Source of the DNA: Larix kaempferi
Lineage: Eukaryota; Streptophyta; Pinopsida; Pinales; Pinaceae
DNA: 64,000 nucleotides
Reading direction: 5' to 3'
NCBI GenBank assembly: GCA_027924585.1
Contig: BSBM01001719.1
Coordinates: 10,350,001 to 10,414,000, forward strand
Positions within the stretch are counted from its first letter, which is position 1. Each line of letters begins with the position of its first letter. The position numbers and the translations under genes were made by a program. Below are positions 11,099 to 22,683 of this stretch, in pieces. Under the pieces are notes generated by a model, which saw nothing but the letters and a program-made list of their open reading frames with translations, ran no database searches and was not told where the DNA came from.

Positions 11099-11935
11099 AT
11101 ACTATCGGGTAACTATCGCTTTCACTTGTAAAACACTTCAGAATTTACAGGTAGTAAAAATTTAAAAGTTGCGGTAAAATTGTTAAGAAAACATTCCTTA
11201 CTATTTATAGGCATCTTACCACTACGGTATACCCAAAATGGCTATCTTAACATTAAATGCCATGTCCGTTGGCCAAATCTCACTGAGATCTGGTTCCTTT
11301 CTTTCATTGAATACGCCTTCAACAGACGAATATGCCTTAATTGCGGATACATGCGGTTTCCAAAACACTGTATAATGGTTACTTTCTTGACCAACATTTT
11401 AACAGTTAGTTTGCTTAACTTCACTAGCGGGCATGTCAACTGCAAGGTTCACTAGGAATTTTTCTTTGCTGGATTTTAACTTCACAGTGCAAGCCCTCTT
11501 CTTGCTACAGGATATGTGATTTGCGAGGCTCACTGCGCATTTCCTTCCTTTTGATGCTAACTTCATAATGCGAGCTTTCTTTTTCTTCGCAACTTAGCTT
11601 TTTATATGTGCTTTGCAACACAACTTCCATTTGTGTGAAAACTTCGCATCTTACCAAAATTGTGTGTAGAATATTTATTCTTTTATTCTTAGTTTCCAAT
11701 TTCAACTACACATAACACTTAGAATCTTATTGTGGTGCTTAACTGGTGTCTGGAAGAGTAGGGCCATCCCTATAAGGATTTATTCTACTCCCATTAACAA
11801 GTCCTTTCAAATTTTCTTCGAGTAGCGTGTCTAACTGAACTGGGCTACCACTAGTAACATGCTTAACAATATATCGTCCTAACCAATGTATTTTAACATT
11901 CCAAGAAATTTCATGAACTTACTATCATAGAGGAG
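11099..11935. other. E2 spacer between integrase and extra ORF
   Basis: Non-coding stretch on the sense strand; short frames only. A block around 11740-11800 matches 61530-61580 of E5, so the spacer is part of the ancestral element rather than a later insertion. The spacer is a plausible place for a promoter or splice acceptor serving the extra ORF, but no clear signal is visible. Confidence 0.5.
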
Positions 11936-12985
11936 GACAAGGTATCTTACATGGAAGAATTTGTACTTGATGTGTCTATCATGCCATGGTGCTTCTCTGT
12001 CTTTCTACACTTGTTGGTTAAAACTTGCAATGAAGCGATCTTCCTCCAGTCCAACTAAGTGTAGTAGCCTCTCTTCCATTGTATCAGCATCAGCCATGTC
12101 TGTGAATGCTGCAATTCTCAAGCTTGGTAGTATGTATTCCATGGGCATGAAAACCTCTTGTCCATATGTTAATCTGAAAGGTTTGTGACCTGTCAAATTC
12201 TTACAAGTTGTTCTATATGCCCATAACACCGCTGGTATTCGCATATCCAAATCATCCCTATTTGTATTGCATACTTTGGTCAGCGCATTTTCCAATACTT
12301 TGTTAAATGCTTCAATAGTGCCTTCAGCTTGTGGATGATATGGTGTTCTCTTTTGATGATAGATTTGAAATTCTTTGGTTAAAGTTGTTATAGTCCTGTT
12401 CAAGAAATGAGTTCCCTGATCACTCATTAAAATTCTTGGACATCCAAACCTTTTCAAGATGTTCTCAAAGATGAACTACGCGGAAGTAACTGCACTACAG
12501 TCCTTTACTGGTTTTGCTTCTTCCCACATGGTTATATACTTTGTACCTGTGATAATATATCTCAAACCAGTTCGCTTTCCTGGTGGGTTGATAGGTCCCA
12601 CAAAAGCAATAGCCCATTTATCAAATGCTTTCAAGGTCAGTTGTGGCATCAACGGCATCTCATCTCTACAAGATGGCTTCCATATCCTTTGGAAAACATC
12701 GCAACTTCGACAATGTTCCTTTGAATCTTTGTGTAATGTAGGCCACCAGATCCCTGCTCTTAAAATTTTATGCACAGTAGCTCTTCCTGCGTGGTGGCCC
12801 CCAAATACCCCTTAATGTGCTTCAACAAGTATTGTTGGTTTCTCATGTTCTAGTACACATTTTTGGAATACTTCATCTGGTCCTAGCTTTTATAATTGGC
12901 TTGCAATTATGGTAAAGTCATCCTCTCTTACCACTAACTGCTTCTTATGCTACGTAGTAGACTCTGTAGGTGCTAGACGTGTAGT
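11936..12985 (-). pseudogene. E2 integrase
   Basis: Integrase inserts the DNA copy into the genome. The zinc-binding N-terminus is degraded (about 12700-12985) but keeps [12 protein letters not shown] and a C-D-V-F remnant of C-x2-C. The core spans 12005-12700. The first catalytic Asp is lost (AFVGPINPP for the family's D-F-V-G-P-I). The second ([10 protein letters not shown]) and the Glu ([10 protein letters not shown]) are kept. The C-terminal part has the [12 protein letters not shown] block shared with E5. A frame break lies near 12460. Two frames of 150 and 99 residues remain open. Confidence 0.85.
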
Positions 12986-13004
12986 CGGGTTTTCGATCAA
13001 CCAT

Positions 13005-13990
13005 CAATAACTGCGATCTTTTTTGGATCAACCATCAATCCTTGCTTACATACAATGTATCCCAGTAGGATTCCATAAGGAACACATAATGATTTTCTTT
13101 AGATTCAAGGAAATTTGATGCTATCTACATTTCTCTAACATCATTTTTAAGTTCGCATAATGGTTCTTCAGTGAACCAAATACTGTCCAATCGTCAAAAT
13201 ACACTTCTAATAATTTGTAGATAAAATATTTAAATGCAACAACAACTACTCTGGAAATAATAGCAAGTGCATTTTTCAAACCAAAGGGCATAACTATGTA
13301 CTAATATGATCCCCATTCAGTAGCAAATATTGTCTTATGTCTGTCTTTTGTAGCAATTCTGATCTGATAATATCTAGAGAATCCATCAGTGAATGAGTAT
13401 GCTTCGTTTCCTCCAACATTATCTAGCACTTCATTTGTAAATGGAGTAGGAAAAGCATCATGCAGCGATGCATCATTTAGCTTTTTGAGATATACGCTTC
13501 TCTTGATCTCGCCTTTAGCTTTCTATCCTGGATAACTATGGGACTTATCCATTCTGATTCTTCTACTAGATCAATAAATCTTGCATCAAGAATCTTGTCA
13601 AGCTCCGCTTTTACTTTTTATTTGTATCTCGTATTCAGTCTGTAGGGTCTTTGCTTGATAGGCTTCGCATCTGGATTGAGAGGTATTTTGATAACTCCCA
13701 AGTCACCTAAAATGCCTTTCATTTTAGAAAACGTGGTAGGAAATAGGTCTTGATATTCGCGCAGTAGGTTTTCAATCTACCCTACTACTTCTTCATCCTA
13801 GTATTCCCTTATAGAATCGAAATTCGGTTCATTCTCAGTACCAATGTTAATCTTTCTAGTCTTCACAGGACTCTCAATTCTCGAATTTCTAAGTCGGGTC
13901 CTTCAACATCACATTTTCCTTCTGACTCAGATATGTTTACATCGCACGGATCTTCATCTTCATCTAATGAGAAGTTACAACATTCCAGGG
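13005..13990 (-). pseudogene. E2 reverse transcriptase, degraded
   Basis: No long frame survives, but the DNA aligns along its length with the intact RT of E5 (63396-63992). For example, the block at 13031-13075 matches 63474-63535, and 13140-13320 matches 63590-63770, including the VYFDDWTVFG catalytic box. The RNase H segment that lies between RT and integrase in E5 (62764-63368) is missing: integrase sequence at about 12985 runs straight into RT sequence at about 13005. Confidence 0.75.
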
Positions 13991-14297
13991 CATGTTCTGA
14001 CTAATTTTCCCATTCTGGTTGTTCATATATTGGAAACAGGATATCATTGAATACCTATATTTTAATGATCTGCAAAGCCTCACTGATACTCCGACAATCA
14101 TCCTCAAAACTGAAAGTGGACTGAAAGTCAATTATCAATATGTGCCGATCTATTGTGCCTCTGCAAGATTCACCTTCTGTGTACTAGTTCTTTGTAATTT
14201 TCTCTAATGTGTATATAAACATGTGCACCCATTCTCGCTTAGGTGTATGTATCCAAGCTTTCAAACAAAGCTCTATGTGATCTCTAGGATTTGTCTG

Positions 14298-15140
14298 TCA
14301 ATTATATTTTACTTGCACAATATCAGTTTGTTCTATAAATATGATTTCCATCATGTTCTTACATTCTTCCCATGTATTCAAGTTCTGTTTAGGTGCATCC
14401 CACCATCTAGTAGGTGTAGTGCACAGTGCTGTATCTAGAGCAGCTAACTTATGTTCTGTTGGAACTGAAACTAGATATTCATGAAGAAATGCATGGATAT
14501 TTCCTAAACCATCATAAGTAGGGATTGGTATTACCTCTGTTCCAATACAACGTAGTGACTTCGTGAGCTTCGAACATCGTCTTGCTGAAAATTCGTGCAT
14601 TCTGCTCTGCCAATTCTCCATTCCTACATCTGAGTCTGATATGCAAGAACTGTCGCATCTCCAGCTCAATGATCCATCATCAATAGGATTGATGTAGTCT
14701 TCTTGATTTAATATCATCTTGTAGATGTGATCAATATCTTGATCTCTGAATCCTTCTCTTACTGGTTTAGTATATCTAGGTCCTTGTTCAGGGTCTAAAG
14801 GTGCAATGACCCTGATATCTAGTCCTTCAAATATCATCTACTTATTATTGAGATTGATGATCGTGAAGTCATCAATTGCCTAGTCAATCTATAACAATGA
14901 AGGATAAGGATTGATGTCATCTATAATCTCAATAACCTTGAAGTCTATTTTATTTCGCACTCCGTCAATGTCAACAAGGATATTTGATTATATCCCAAAA
15001 GGTAGAAGCTTTTGCTGATTGGCTAATATCAAATGAATAGGTGACCAGGATAGTTTCAGCTTTCCCATTTGTTCCCACGTTTGATTTGTCAAAACATTCC
15101 CTTCTGAGCCTAAGTTAAGAATGATCTAGTCCATTTCAAA
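14298..15140 (-). pseudogene. E2 protease and downstream linker
   Basis: Minus-strand reading from 15140 gives an LGSEGNVLTNQTWEQMG segment, where L-G-S-E takes the place of the usual D-[ST]-G-A. It is followed by LSWSPIHLILANQQKL and a VIEIIDDINPYPSLL.IDWA flap region, as in gypsy retropepsins of this type. The linked frame 14837-14298 (179 residues) starts MIFEGLDIRVIAPLDPEQG. It then carries a gag-like block with PTYDGLGNIHAFLHEYL and TRWWDAPKQN, lying unusually between protease and RT. Stops at about 14835 and 14995 break the frame. Confidence 0.6.
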
Positions 15141-15833
15141 GTCTCTGATCTGTGCATTTAATCTCATCTCTCTTCCAGTCCTTCTATGATTCTTGATATC
15201 ATGAACTGGGCTATGTGCTTCACTTATGGCACTATGTTGCTCGTAATGAATGAATAGGATTTGTATCTCTGCTAAGTAATTTCCATGCTTTAACAACTTC
15301 ATGCAGCTCTATAAGAATTGCACAATAGGACTTATGGGTTTTTTTATAGTATGCAATCCATCATATGAAATTGGCATATCCACCACAGGCACTGATTCAC
15401 TTCGCAACTGGACTCTTGGAGTCACAGGTTCTAAGCTCTGTAAGACCTTTTTGGTTTCCATAAAAGCTTCTTTTTCTTTGTTCAGGTTGAAAGTAGGCAT
15501 TTTCCTAGTCGCTTTTCTTATCCAGGCCCCTTCAGTAGGCTTCTACTTCATGGTGTGGTCCTCAAAAGTCAAAGCTTTTGTTCTCTGGTCTCCACCTGTC
15601 GTAGCTCTGCTTCGTGTCACAACATGGATGTTGCAATCTTTGTATAGTTCTTCAACAACGATCATTTTTATAAACTGATTCTGCGCTTCTGGTCTTTTCT
15701 CTTGCATTTTTGCTTGCAAAACATAACATGCCTCAATGACATGGTCAAATGAATTATAGTATTTACATGTAGTACAAGGGTTCTGACAATCTTTGGCTAA
15801 GTGTCTTGGTTGAGCGTAGTTATAGCATACAAT

Positions 15834-16070
15834 CTAACCTCTTCCTCTTCCTTGTTGGCCATGAGTGTTGCGTCCTCTTCCTCTGAATCTACCACGTCCT
15901 CTATATGTGCCTTGATCATACTGCACATTTTTATTATTGTTCTTTGTTTCTCCTTGAACTCTGTAGACATCATGTTTTCTTTCTATCATGAGATCATATG
16001 CTCTACAGTTTCTATCATCATGGCCAACTGACTTACAAAATGTGTAGTATAGATTCTTTGGTGTTTGCAC
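15834..16070 (-). pseudogene. E2 gag zinc knuckle (nucleocapsid)
   Basis: The 78-residue frame has YYTFCKSVGHDDRNCRAYDL, a CCHC knuckle in which the first Cys is read as Tyr or lost, and YRVQGE. It ends in an Arg-Gly-rich tail (GRGRFRGRGR). Such tails bind nucleic acid. It lies downstream of the gag core on the minus strand, as expected. Confidence 0.7.
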
Positions 16071-16499
16071 ATATTTTTGAAGTAGGTAACAGTCTTCTAG
16101 GCGATTCCTCTACATCGAAAAATATCACACCATGGGACTTGTTGTTGATTAAATGGGTTTGGTGCTCCACTAGCAATGTAATCTCAGAATATGGGGCAGT
16201 GTTCCTTGGAATGTCCTTCTCCTTTACACTTATTACACCAAACCTCTTCTCTAGTTTCTTTACCCTTTTTCATATCTTGCAATTGCAACATCAAGTTTGC
16301 TAGCTGGGTCTGTATCTGTACCATTCCCATGCTAGTTTCTCATATGGGCGAAGCCTCTACCTACATCGAAATCTCTAATTCCTCTGTTTACGATGCTACT
16401 TTCTGTTGCATCAACGGTAGTCTGATATGGGGCTAAAGCACAGCTATGAACCATTCTTAATGCTATTGCGGTGCTATGTCAAAACTTACTTGGTCTAAC

Positions 16500-17780
16500 A
16501 GTGCTTTAAATTTCTGATCAAATTCCCATACAGTCTCATTAGGCTTTTGTTTGATTTATTTTAGTTCTGTAATGCACTGGGATTCTGACTTAGGTTTCTT
16601 AAACTCTCTTATAAGCGCAGTTCTGATATCAACTAGTGTTTTGTTCTGTCCAACATAATACTTCATGAACCATGTTAGAGATCTGTCTCTAAATGTTGTA
16701 ACTAGTTGATCCTGTCTTATAGATTTATCCTGGACTTGCTTAACATTCCACACGACTTCGCAAAGAAACCAATGTTGCTTTGGGTCTTTTAGACCAGTTC
16801 CTTTAAAAATGGGTAGATTAATTTCATCTTCCATTCTTCGTATAGGAGGTGTAGTGGTCTATGTCGAAGAAGGTATACCACTACTTGACTGGTTCTGAGT
16901 ATTAGCTCTTGCGGTGTTACTGCTACTGGTGTTATACGAACTAGTAGTATTCATTTCATCAACTGGAGGTTTCTACGGAGTGATAGGCTGATAGGTAGTT
17001 TCTCTAGGCTCTGTTTCACTATCAAACTCACCCTAATATGACTGTATGACACCACCTAACTCAGTTTCTAGGGGTAGGAGAGGTTCAACTTCATGAGACC
17101 TCTGTCTAGTGCTAGGATTATATCTTTTCCACTTCACAAAGTATAAATATTCTCCTCAGTATCACTATCTGAATTACTGAACATTACAGAATCAAATTCC
17201 TACGGTTCTTATTGCATTCTCAAGACAACTTTTTCTGCTAACAACATTTTAATATATAAGATGATATTTTTTAGGTACTTACTTCTGAATCCTTTGAAGA
17301 AATCCCTTTCTGACGCACTATAAGACTTCAGAGTGTCCACAACAAATTTTGTAACATAGCCTTCTAGTACACTATGCAGCCAAAAGTCTACTTCTCTTTA
17401 AATTGGGATATCAACCTCTTTAAGCCTCTGAACCAGTTCTGGAGTCCAAACTATAGGTTCTCCCTCCTGAAAACAATTTTTTTGTTCTACAAGTCTTGAT
17501 ATCCACTCATGTGGCTCGTTACCAAAAAATGCGAAGAAGATTTCGTGTATGCTGGAAAATAGGTATTTCTACAACCACTCTTCCGTCGATAAGCGCAGAT
17601 GTTTGTTTTCTTTCTTCGCAAACTCCGTTTCTATCTTACCCACCCAGTTCTATATCTATGTACTCTCGGGATTCCAGTTATCAGAGCACATCACCAGTTC
17701 AAGCACAGAAACAACCCACTTGTTGGCTATTCTTCCTTCTTCACAGTCTCATAACATAACAACATCACATATCGCCATTC
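16500..17780 (-). pseudogene. E2 gag core
   Basis: The frame 16834-16556 (92 residues) is a retrotransposon gag domain: LPIFKGTGLKDPKQHWFLCE, VKQVQDKSIR, TFRDRSLTWFMKY and EFKKPKSESQCITELK. The gag shell forms the particle. The upstream region to about 17780 should encode the rest of gag; it has only broken frames. Downstream it leads to the knuckle at 16070. Confidence 0.7.
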
Positions 17781-17784
17781 TTTA

Positions 17785-17801
17785 GCGTGGAAAAGGAACC
17801 A
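17785..17801 (-). promoter_or_regulatory. E2 primer-binding site
   Basis: Two bases inside the LTR end on the minus strand, the sequence reads TGGTTCCTTTTCCACGC. The position and the TGG start are as expected for a tRNA 3' end. The tRNA cannot be named from memory; it is not initiator Met. Confidence 0.55.
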
Positions 17802-17803
17802 TT

Positions 17804-18586
17804 TGTTGGCTCGCTATCTTTCTCACTACTTGATTGGGGCTGACTCGGGTTCTACGAGGTTCTTTTATCTTTAGTCCAACAAAATCCCCTTAATTGATCC
17901 TTTCGGCATCAACCTGCGAGTAGGTTGAAGTCTCACCCGAAGTGAATATGGATGGTTCCAGAATTAGGTTCACGTTACCTGGTGATGCGCGGTTATGTTA
18001 TGTGGGGAGAATATGCGCAACTCACTTAACATATACTTAACAGATCGCTCCTTAACATGTATCAGCACAACTTCGTTTGTCGACAATCTACAGGCTCCGC
18101 TGACTTGTTGTTACTACGCATTCACATATGACTGTGCATTTACCATAGTATAATAGTGCAAATACTTGACTACGCACTTCACGGTGCTAACTATACAGAC
18201 TTCTCTGAATTACTGTTATTTATTCAATTGGGCAATTACTATTCTAACTAGACAACTACACATTTAGCATATTCAACACAACTTCACAATGTTCATGCAT
18301 GCATGTTCTTACATCTAACATATCATTTCCATTCCCATTCTTTCACACTTAGCATATTCAGTATATGTGCCCAACACTTAACATATTATTCTCATCATCC
18401 ATACAAGTGAAAATACATATAAAAGCATGAACACACATAAACATGAAATAACTCAAACACAATCACAAAACAAATATATTTACGTGGTTCACCCATGGGA
18501 ACTGTTGTTTATTTCTTGAAAGGGTTAACAGCTCCAGTCTGTGCACTCAGCTGTAGACTCTTCTCTACAATAGACCTTTGCGCACA
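17804..18586 (-). repeat. E2 5' LTR, inner part
   Basis: Starts TGTTGGCTCG on the plus strand. About the first 650 bp match 58035-58700, the 3' LTR of E5 (shared CCCTTTCGG, TGAAGTCTCACCC and GTGATGCGC blocks). It is interrupted at 18587 by the CACTA element and continues at 42252. Confidence 0.75.
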
Positions 18587-18601
18587 CACTACTACATATG
18601 G
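18587..18601 (+). repeat. CACTA left terminal inverted repeat
   Basis: CACTACTACATATGG, the exact reverse complement of 42237-42251. The CACTA start is diagnostic of the superfamily. Confidence 0.93.
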
Positions 18602-19130
18602 CCAAAATTGCCACAATTTTTCGTCCCTATTGCAACGATCTGGGGTTCGTTTTTTCATGGAACCAACTTTGTGGATATAGGGACGAAGATTCCCCATCGT
18701 GGCAATAGCAACGTTTCTCAGTGGCCACGTATCACCTTCGCAACAGTCCTCAGATCTTCGGAAAATTAATTCTTCCACGAAGTTTTGTCGATATATCCAC
18801 ACCCCCCATCTATATGTTTCCACGAAAATGCTTTACCTGCCACGAACTTTTGTGTCTATAGAGACAGACTTAAATTGGAGGTTTGTATCTATAGCAACGA
18901 ATTTTTGTGGCAGGTTCAGCATCTGCGTGGTAACATCTTATACAGCTCCATGAAAGTTCGTCGCAATAGAGACGATTAGATTCACTAACTTTCGTGGCAG
19001 GTTCAGCATCTGCGTGGAAACATTTCTATGCTTCCTTGAAACTTCGTCACTGTATCAACGAAAATGTGTCTCTGTATCCACGAAAATTCATGGCAGGATT
19101 CCGTCGATATTATGATGATACCTGGAGGTG
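18602..19130. repeat. CACTA left subterminal repeat region
   Basis: Short motifs recur in both orientations: TTCGTGGCAGGTTCAGCATC at about 18903 and 18991, with CCACGAA, CGTCGC and ATAGAGACGA variants. In CACTA elements such repeats bind the TNPA-type protein. A 12-base A run ends the region at about 19142. Confidence 0.75.
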
Positions 19131-19439
19131 TTAAAAAAAAAAATCCTAAATGGCAATCGTTGAATCAGTGTTAGTGGTTGTGTTTGAAGCAGTGCAGAGT
19201 GAGCCCTCTACTAGATCTAGGTTACTCTCAAGTGTAGGGAATACACCTATGTAGAACAATGCAGACCTTGTAAATCATTGGTTTGCTAGATCCAATGGGG
19301 CTCAACTAAGCAACAATGAAGTAGGGTTTGTTGAAGATCAAGTCAATGTTATTAGGGCATTCAAAATACAAGTGTCACAGTGATTTCCTAAAGAAACACA
19401 GTAGCAAAGATAGTAGCTGATGATGAATAGAATATTAGC

Positions 19440-20135
19440 CTAATGATGGATCCCGTGGAGCCTGAGGAAGCAGCTCATGGAGAGGAGGATGAGAGCACTA
19501 GTTTCCTTTTTGATGATATTGTTGAACATACAGAACAGTGGAAGTACTTGGAGCAAGGAAGAGTCATATTATATTTCCTTTGAAGAATGTTGGATGAAGA
19601 AGCCTTTAGTCATTGAACTCATCCAAGGGGATTGGTTCTTGATAACTCTGCTTTCCTTTTAATTCTAAGATGGTTTTCAGGTATGATTTGTAGTTTGGTA
19701 CATGAACAATAGCTAGGCCATTGCCCTATATCTAGTCTTGGAGACATGACTTCAATCCAAACTTCAAAGAACATTAATAAAGCACAATATTCCCTCTAGA
19801 TTGAGTATGCCAGCTTTAGCTGACATGAGGCCCTTTGTTGATATGTTTGCAAGGTACTAAATAGTGATGAAAACCGTGTTCAAACCCAAGAGTTTTTGTT
19901 GAAGTGGATCTAAACATAAAGTGGCCTCAACGTCTCAAATTATTTACCAAGTTTAGGGTACATGATCCCCATGCTCCCCATGGTCCCAGGACATTGGTGT
20001 TCCAAGGGGGATATTTCCCCATGTGCCCTTTTAGAAGGGATGCAAGGAAACACAATAAGGAACTTCTCCCTCAAAACATGAGACACTCCCACGCTCCCAT
20101 TTTACCAAAATCTATTGTTATTTACAGTTGATGGG
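19440..20135 (+). pseudogene. LINE ORF1-like remnant
   Basis: Broken plus-strand frames upstream of a LINE endonuclease remnant. 19477-19662 and 19904-20131 include MDLNIKWPQRLKLFT, which resembles the segment before the zinc knuckle of plant L1 ORF1 proteins. Many stops. Identification rests mainly on the neighbouring ORF2. Confidence 0.35.
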
Positions 20136-20663
20136 GGTACTTTCGTAGAAGGTGAAATACTTGAATTTATTGAATGATTGCTTTGCTTACCAAGCTCAAG
20201 ACTACTAGATAAGGGGGTACCCTAGTAGAAAGCCTTGTTCAGCACCTAAGGCTAGCCTACTTCTAACCTACCTCAAGACTTTGACCCGACAACTGCTCAA
20301 ATGCCAAGGCCATGAGGAGACCCATATGTCGATGTTGTTCCTCAAATCATTCTATTAAAGATTCTTCTTAGGATAAGGGCATGGATCCACCTTCTAGCAA
20401 GCATCACTTGCTTGAGATCAACATTGAAATATCGATGAGGAATGGCAAGTAAAGCAGTCAAGAATGAGAAGATCTCAAACTCAACCTAGTCCATCCAAAG
20501 AAAGCCAGTAAATGAGTATTCTCAGCCACATCACAGGGCTAACAATGATGCAACTAGGCAATCTCCCACTCACTAAGCCATCACCATGGGACATTTTGTA
20601 CCCAACAATCACTTTGGTTCACTTTTGATGAAAGGTATTCCCAATGTAATTGTCACCATTGTC

Positions 20664-21350
20664 ATGGAATGTGACAGGGATGTCTATCCCCGATAGGAGC
20701 ATGCTTGTGAGAGATATGTTGCATGATGTGAAGTTGGATATTGCCTTCCTTCAGGAAGTGAGGACATTTCGTTTTGAGATGAGGACTAGGATGGGTTGGT
20801 GAGGCCCCTTTTGGTCGACAGACCATCAACAAGGTAGCAGTACAGGGGTTCTTCTTGCTCCTTGGTCTCAAAATTTTAGACATGCCTACTAGATCATGGT
20901 CTAGATTCATTACATAGATGTGTATGGGCTACATTTATTTATATGGGCAAGATGTGTATGTACTCCATTCAGATATGCACCCAATGCAATCCAGTAAATG
21001 ATTACTGTGGAACTAGACTGCTCCTTCCTCACGGAATGTTGAATACATTCTAGGGGTGATTTAGAATATGGTGAAATGAAGGTGACCAGGAAGGAGGGAA
21101 CTGTCATTCTCTATCTGATAATGAAAAAGTGGCTTGGAGAAGATGCAAAGCTGCTTTACAAGGGTTTGATCCCAATTGGAGACCAAAGCATCTTGATTAT
21201 GGGGGGGAATTCACTTGATCTAATATGCAACCAAGATACAAGTGTATTCAAACTAGATTGTCATTGGACAAAATTTATGGTCGCAAGAATGCTGTCACAT
21301 TTGCAAGTACCCAAGGCAAAGCGATTGATGTCCAAATGTTGGTCCTAGGT
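20664..21350 (+). pseudogene. L1-like LINE endonuclease remnant
   Basis: Plus-strand reading from 20664 gives SWNVTGMSIPDRSMLVR and then LDIAFLQEVRTF, the start of an apurinic-type LINE endonuclease (W-N-x-G, then L-Q-E-[TV]-[KR]). GVLLAPWS follows. A later frame (21076-21348) has SILIMGGNSLDLI at the place of the G-D-F-N box, with catalytic residues changed. No reverse transcriptase follows, so the copy is truncated or deleted. It lies inside the CACTA. Confidence 0.6.
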
Positions 21351-21384
21351 TCTAACCATTTCCCAATAGTGTCATCCTTTTCTA

Positions 21385-21891
21385 TTGAACCAGCATAAGA
21401 GGACCCTCAATTGCACATCAATTGTGAAGCAAAGACGACAACTTCTTGTGAATTTCTTCACATCAACAAAAGTTCCAAGAGTTAAATGGTGTGTAGGCAT
21501 GATAAGTTATTCGCTTAAATGGTGTGCAAGCATGATAAGTTTTCCTCTTAATTTTCCTATCATAATTAATGGCCATAATACTTCTATAAATTGGTATTGT
21601 TTTGATAAAGGTGTTGATCTATTGTTTGGTCAAGATTTTGTTGACTATCATCTTCCTTTCTTGATAGGCAAAGATATCATCACCTTTCATACAAGTGGCC
21701 AAGCAATTACAATCCCTAGCAAAAACACTTATGAATGTCATGTACTTAGTAATATTAAATATGTTGTTGAAAAATATGTAGAAAATCATATCAAGATCAA
21801 TAATATTTCCAGACATGCAACAAAACACGACCAAAAAGTACCTCAAGATACCAAAGATAAAATCATTAAGGATTGTACTTCTAAGTTCTAA
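21385..21891 (+). pseudogene. Caulimovirid-like protease fragment (endogenous pararetrovirus remnant)
   Basis: A 168-residue open frame. Its middle part (about residues 70-115) has FDKGVDLLFGQDFVDYHLPF followed by an I-x-F-x-T-S stretch. The order hydrophobic strand, D-x-L-x-G-x-[DN]-F, then Y-x-P-F resembles the aspartic-protease region of Caulimoviridae polyproteins more than that of Ty3/gypsy elements. No reverse transcriptase or movement protein is adjacent, and the frame opens in the LINE remnant. A 38-bp imperfect duplication (AAATGGTGTG at about 21485 and 21519) precedes it. It could instead come from an unusual gypsy element. Confidence 0.4.
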
Positions 21892-22158
21892 TTTCCTATA
21901 TTTTGGTGTGCAAATAGTCATATTTTGGTGGGGAATGCTGGGTTTGGAATTGTGATGTATCTTCTATATTTCTTCTTGAGTCTTCATTAATGGCTACTGA
22001 ATGGATGACCTGGGTATCATGCAATACTTTTTTATCATACCCATAGCCAGCAGCATGTGCCTTTCCACAAAATAGGCAACCATTTTTCAGTATTGCATTG
22101 ATGGCATTCTTCAACAAATCTATCAAAGAGACAAGAAAATTTATTGACAAGAAGTTAC

Positions 22159-22640
22159 CCATGAAGCAAACGTGCTTGCATCTTGTTCCTCGTGTCCAAG
22201 TGAACCTGGCATCATTTTACGGCATGTATTGTATCTGGCCAAATGTACCAAACACAAAATATGTTAAGTTACCTATATATATGTTAAATTAAGAGTTGAT
22301 AATGCATAAACACATGAGATAGAAAATATGTTAAGTTAACTATATTCACATATTGATATCCGCCCTTGGATAATCCAGTGGAGATCATTGCATCAGCTGT
22401 ATCATGTAAATTCATAAGAAGGCACTGAATTTAATATTATATTCTGATTGGAATAATTATTTATATGTACAAGCCAAAACCTTTTCTAAAGATGACTATT
22501 TACAAGTAAGATAAGCAAGCTACCTGTTCCAATCCCATGTGCATTCTTCCTAGAAGTACGACCCATGAACACCTTAAAAGCTGAAGGTTTCCAATTCAGA
22601 ATTTGGATACGCTCAATTTTTTTTCCACAAAAACTAGTGA
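22159..22640 (-). pseudogene. Captured alpha-galactosidase (GH27) gene fragment
   Basis: Three minus-strand exon-like blocks in the correct order. Block A (about 22640-22505) ends with an MGWNS-like sequence carrying one extra base, just before a GTAGC donor. Block B (about 22430-22340) reads TADAMISTGLSKGGYQYVNI. Block C (about 22240-22159) reads [20 protein letters not shown] plus SW before a GTAACT donor. Plant alpha-galactosidases, which release terminal galactose from oligosaccharides and galactolipids, have these same blocks around the N-terminal barrel. The Asp-bearing segments that carry the catalytic residues are not seen, so the fragment is not functional. Introns are kept, so the capture was at DNA level. 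Confidence 0.75.
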
Positions 22641-22683
22641 AATATTAGAAAACATCTATCTCTAGTCTTCCACAAACCTTATT

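Noticed and set aside
12459-12815. 118-residue plus-strand frame over the E2 integrase
   Set aside because: It is the antisense shadow of the integrase coding strand.
21896-22162. 88-residue minus-strand frame with a C-x2-C (CLFCGK) as a further alpha-galactosidase exon
   Set aside because: It follows block C on the same strand, but I could not align it to the next part of the enzyme.
22098-22292. 64-residue plus-strand frame
   Set aside because: It is antisense to the alpha-galactosidase block C, which explains its composition.
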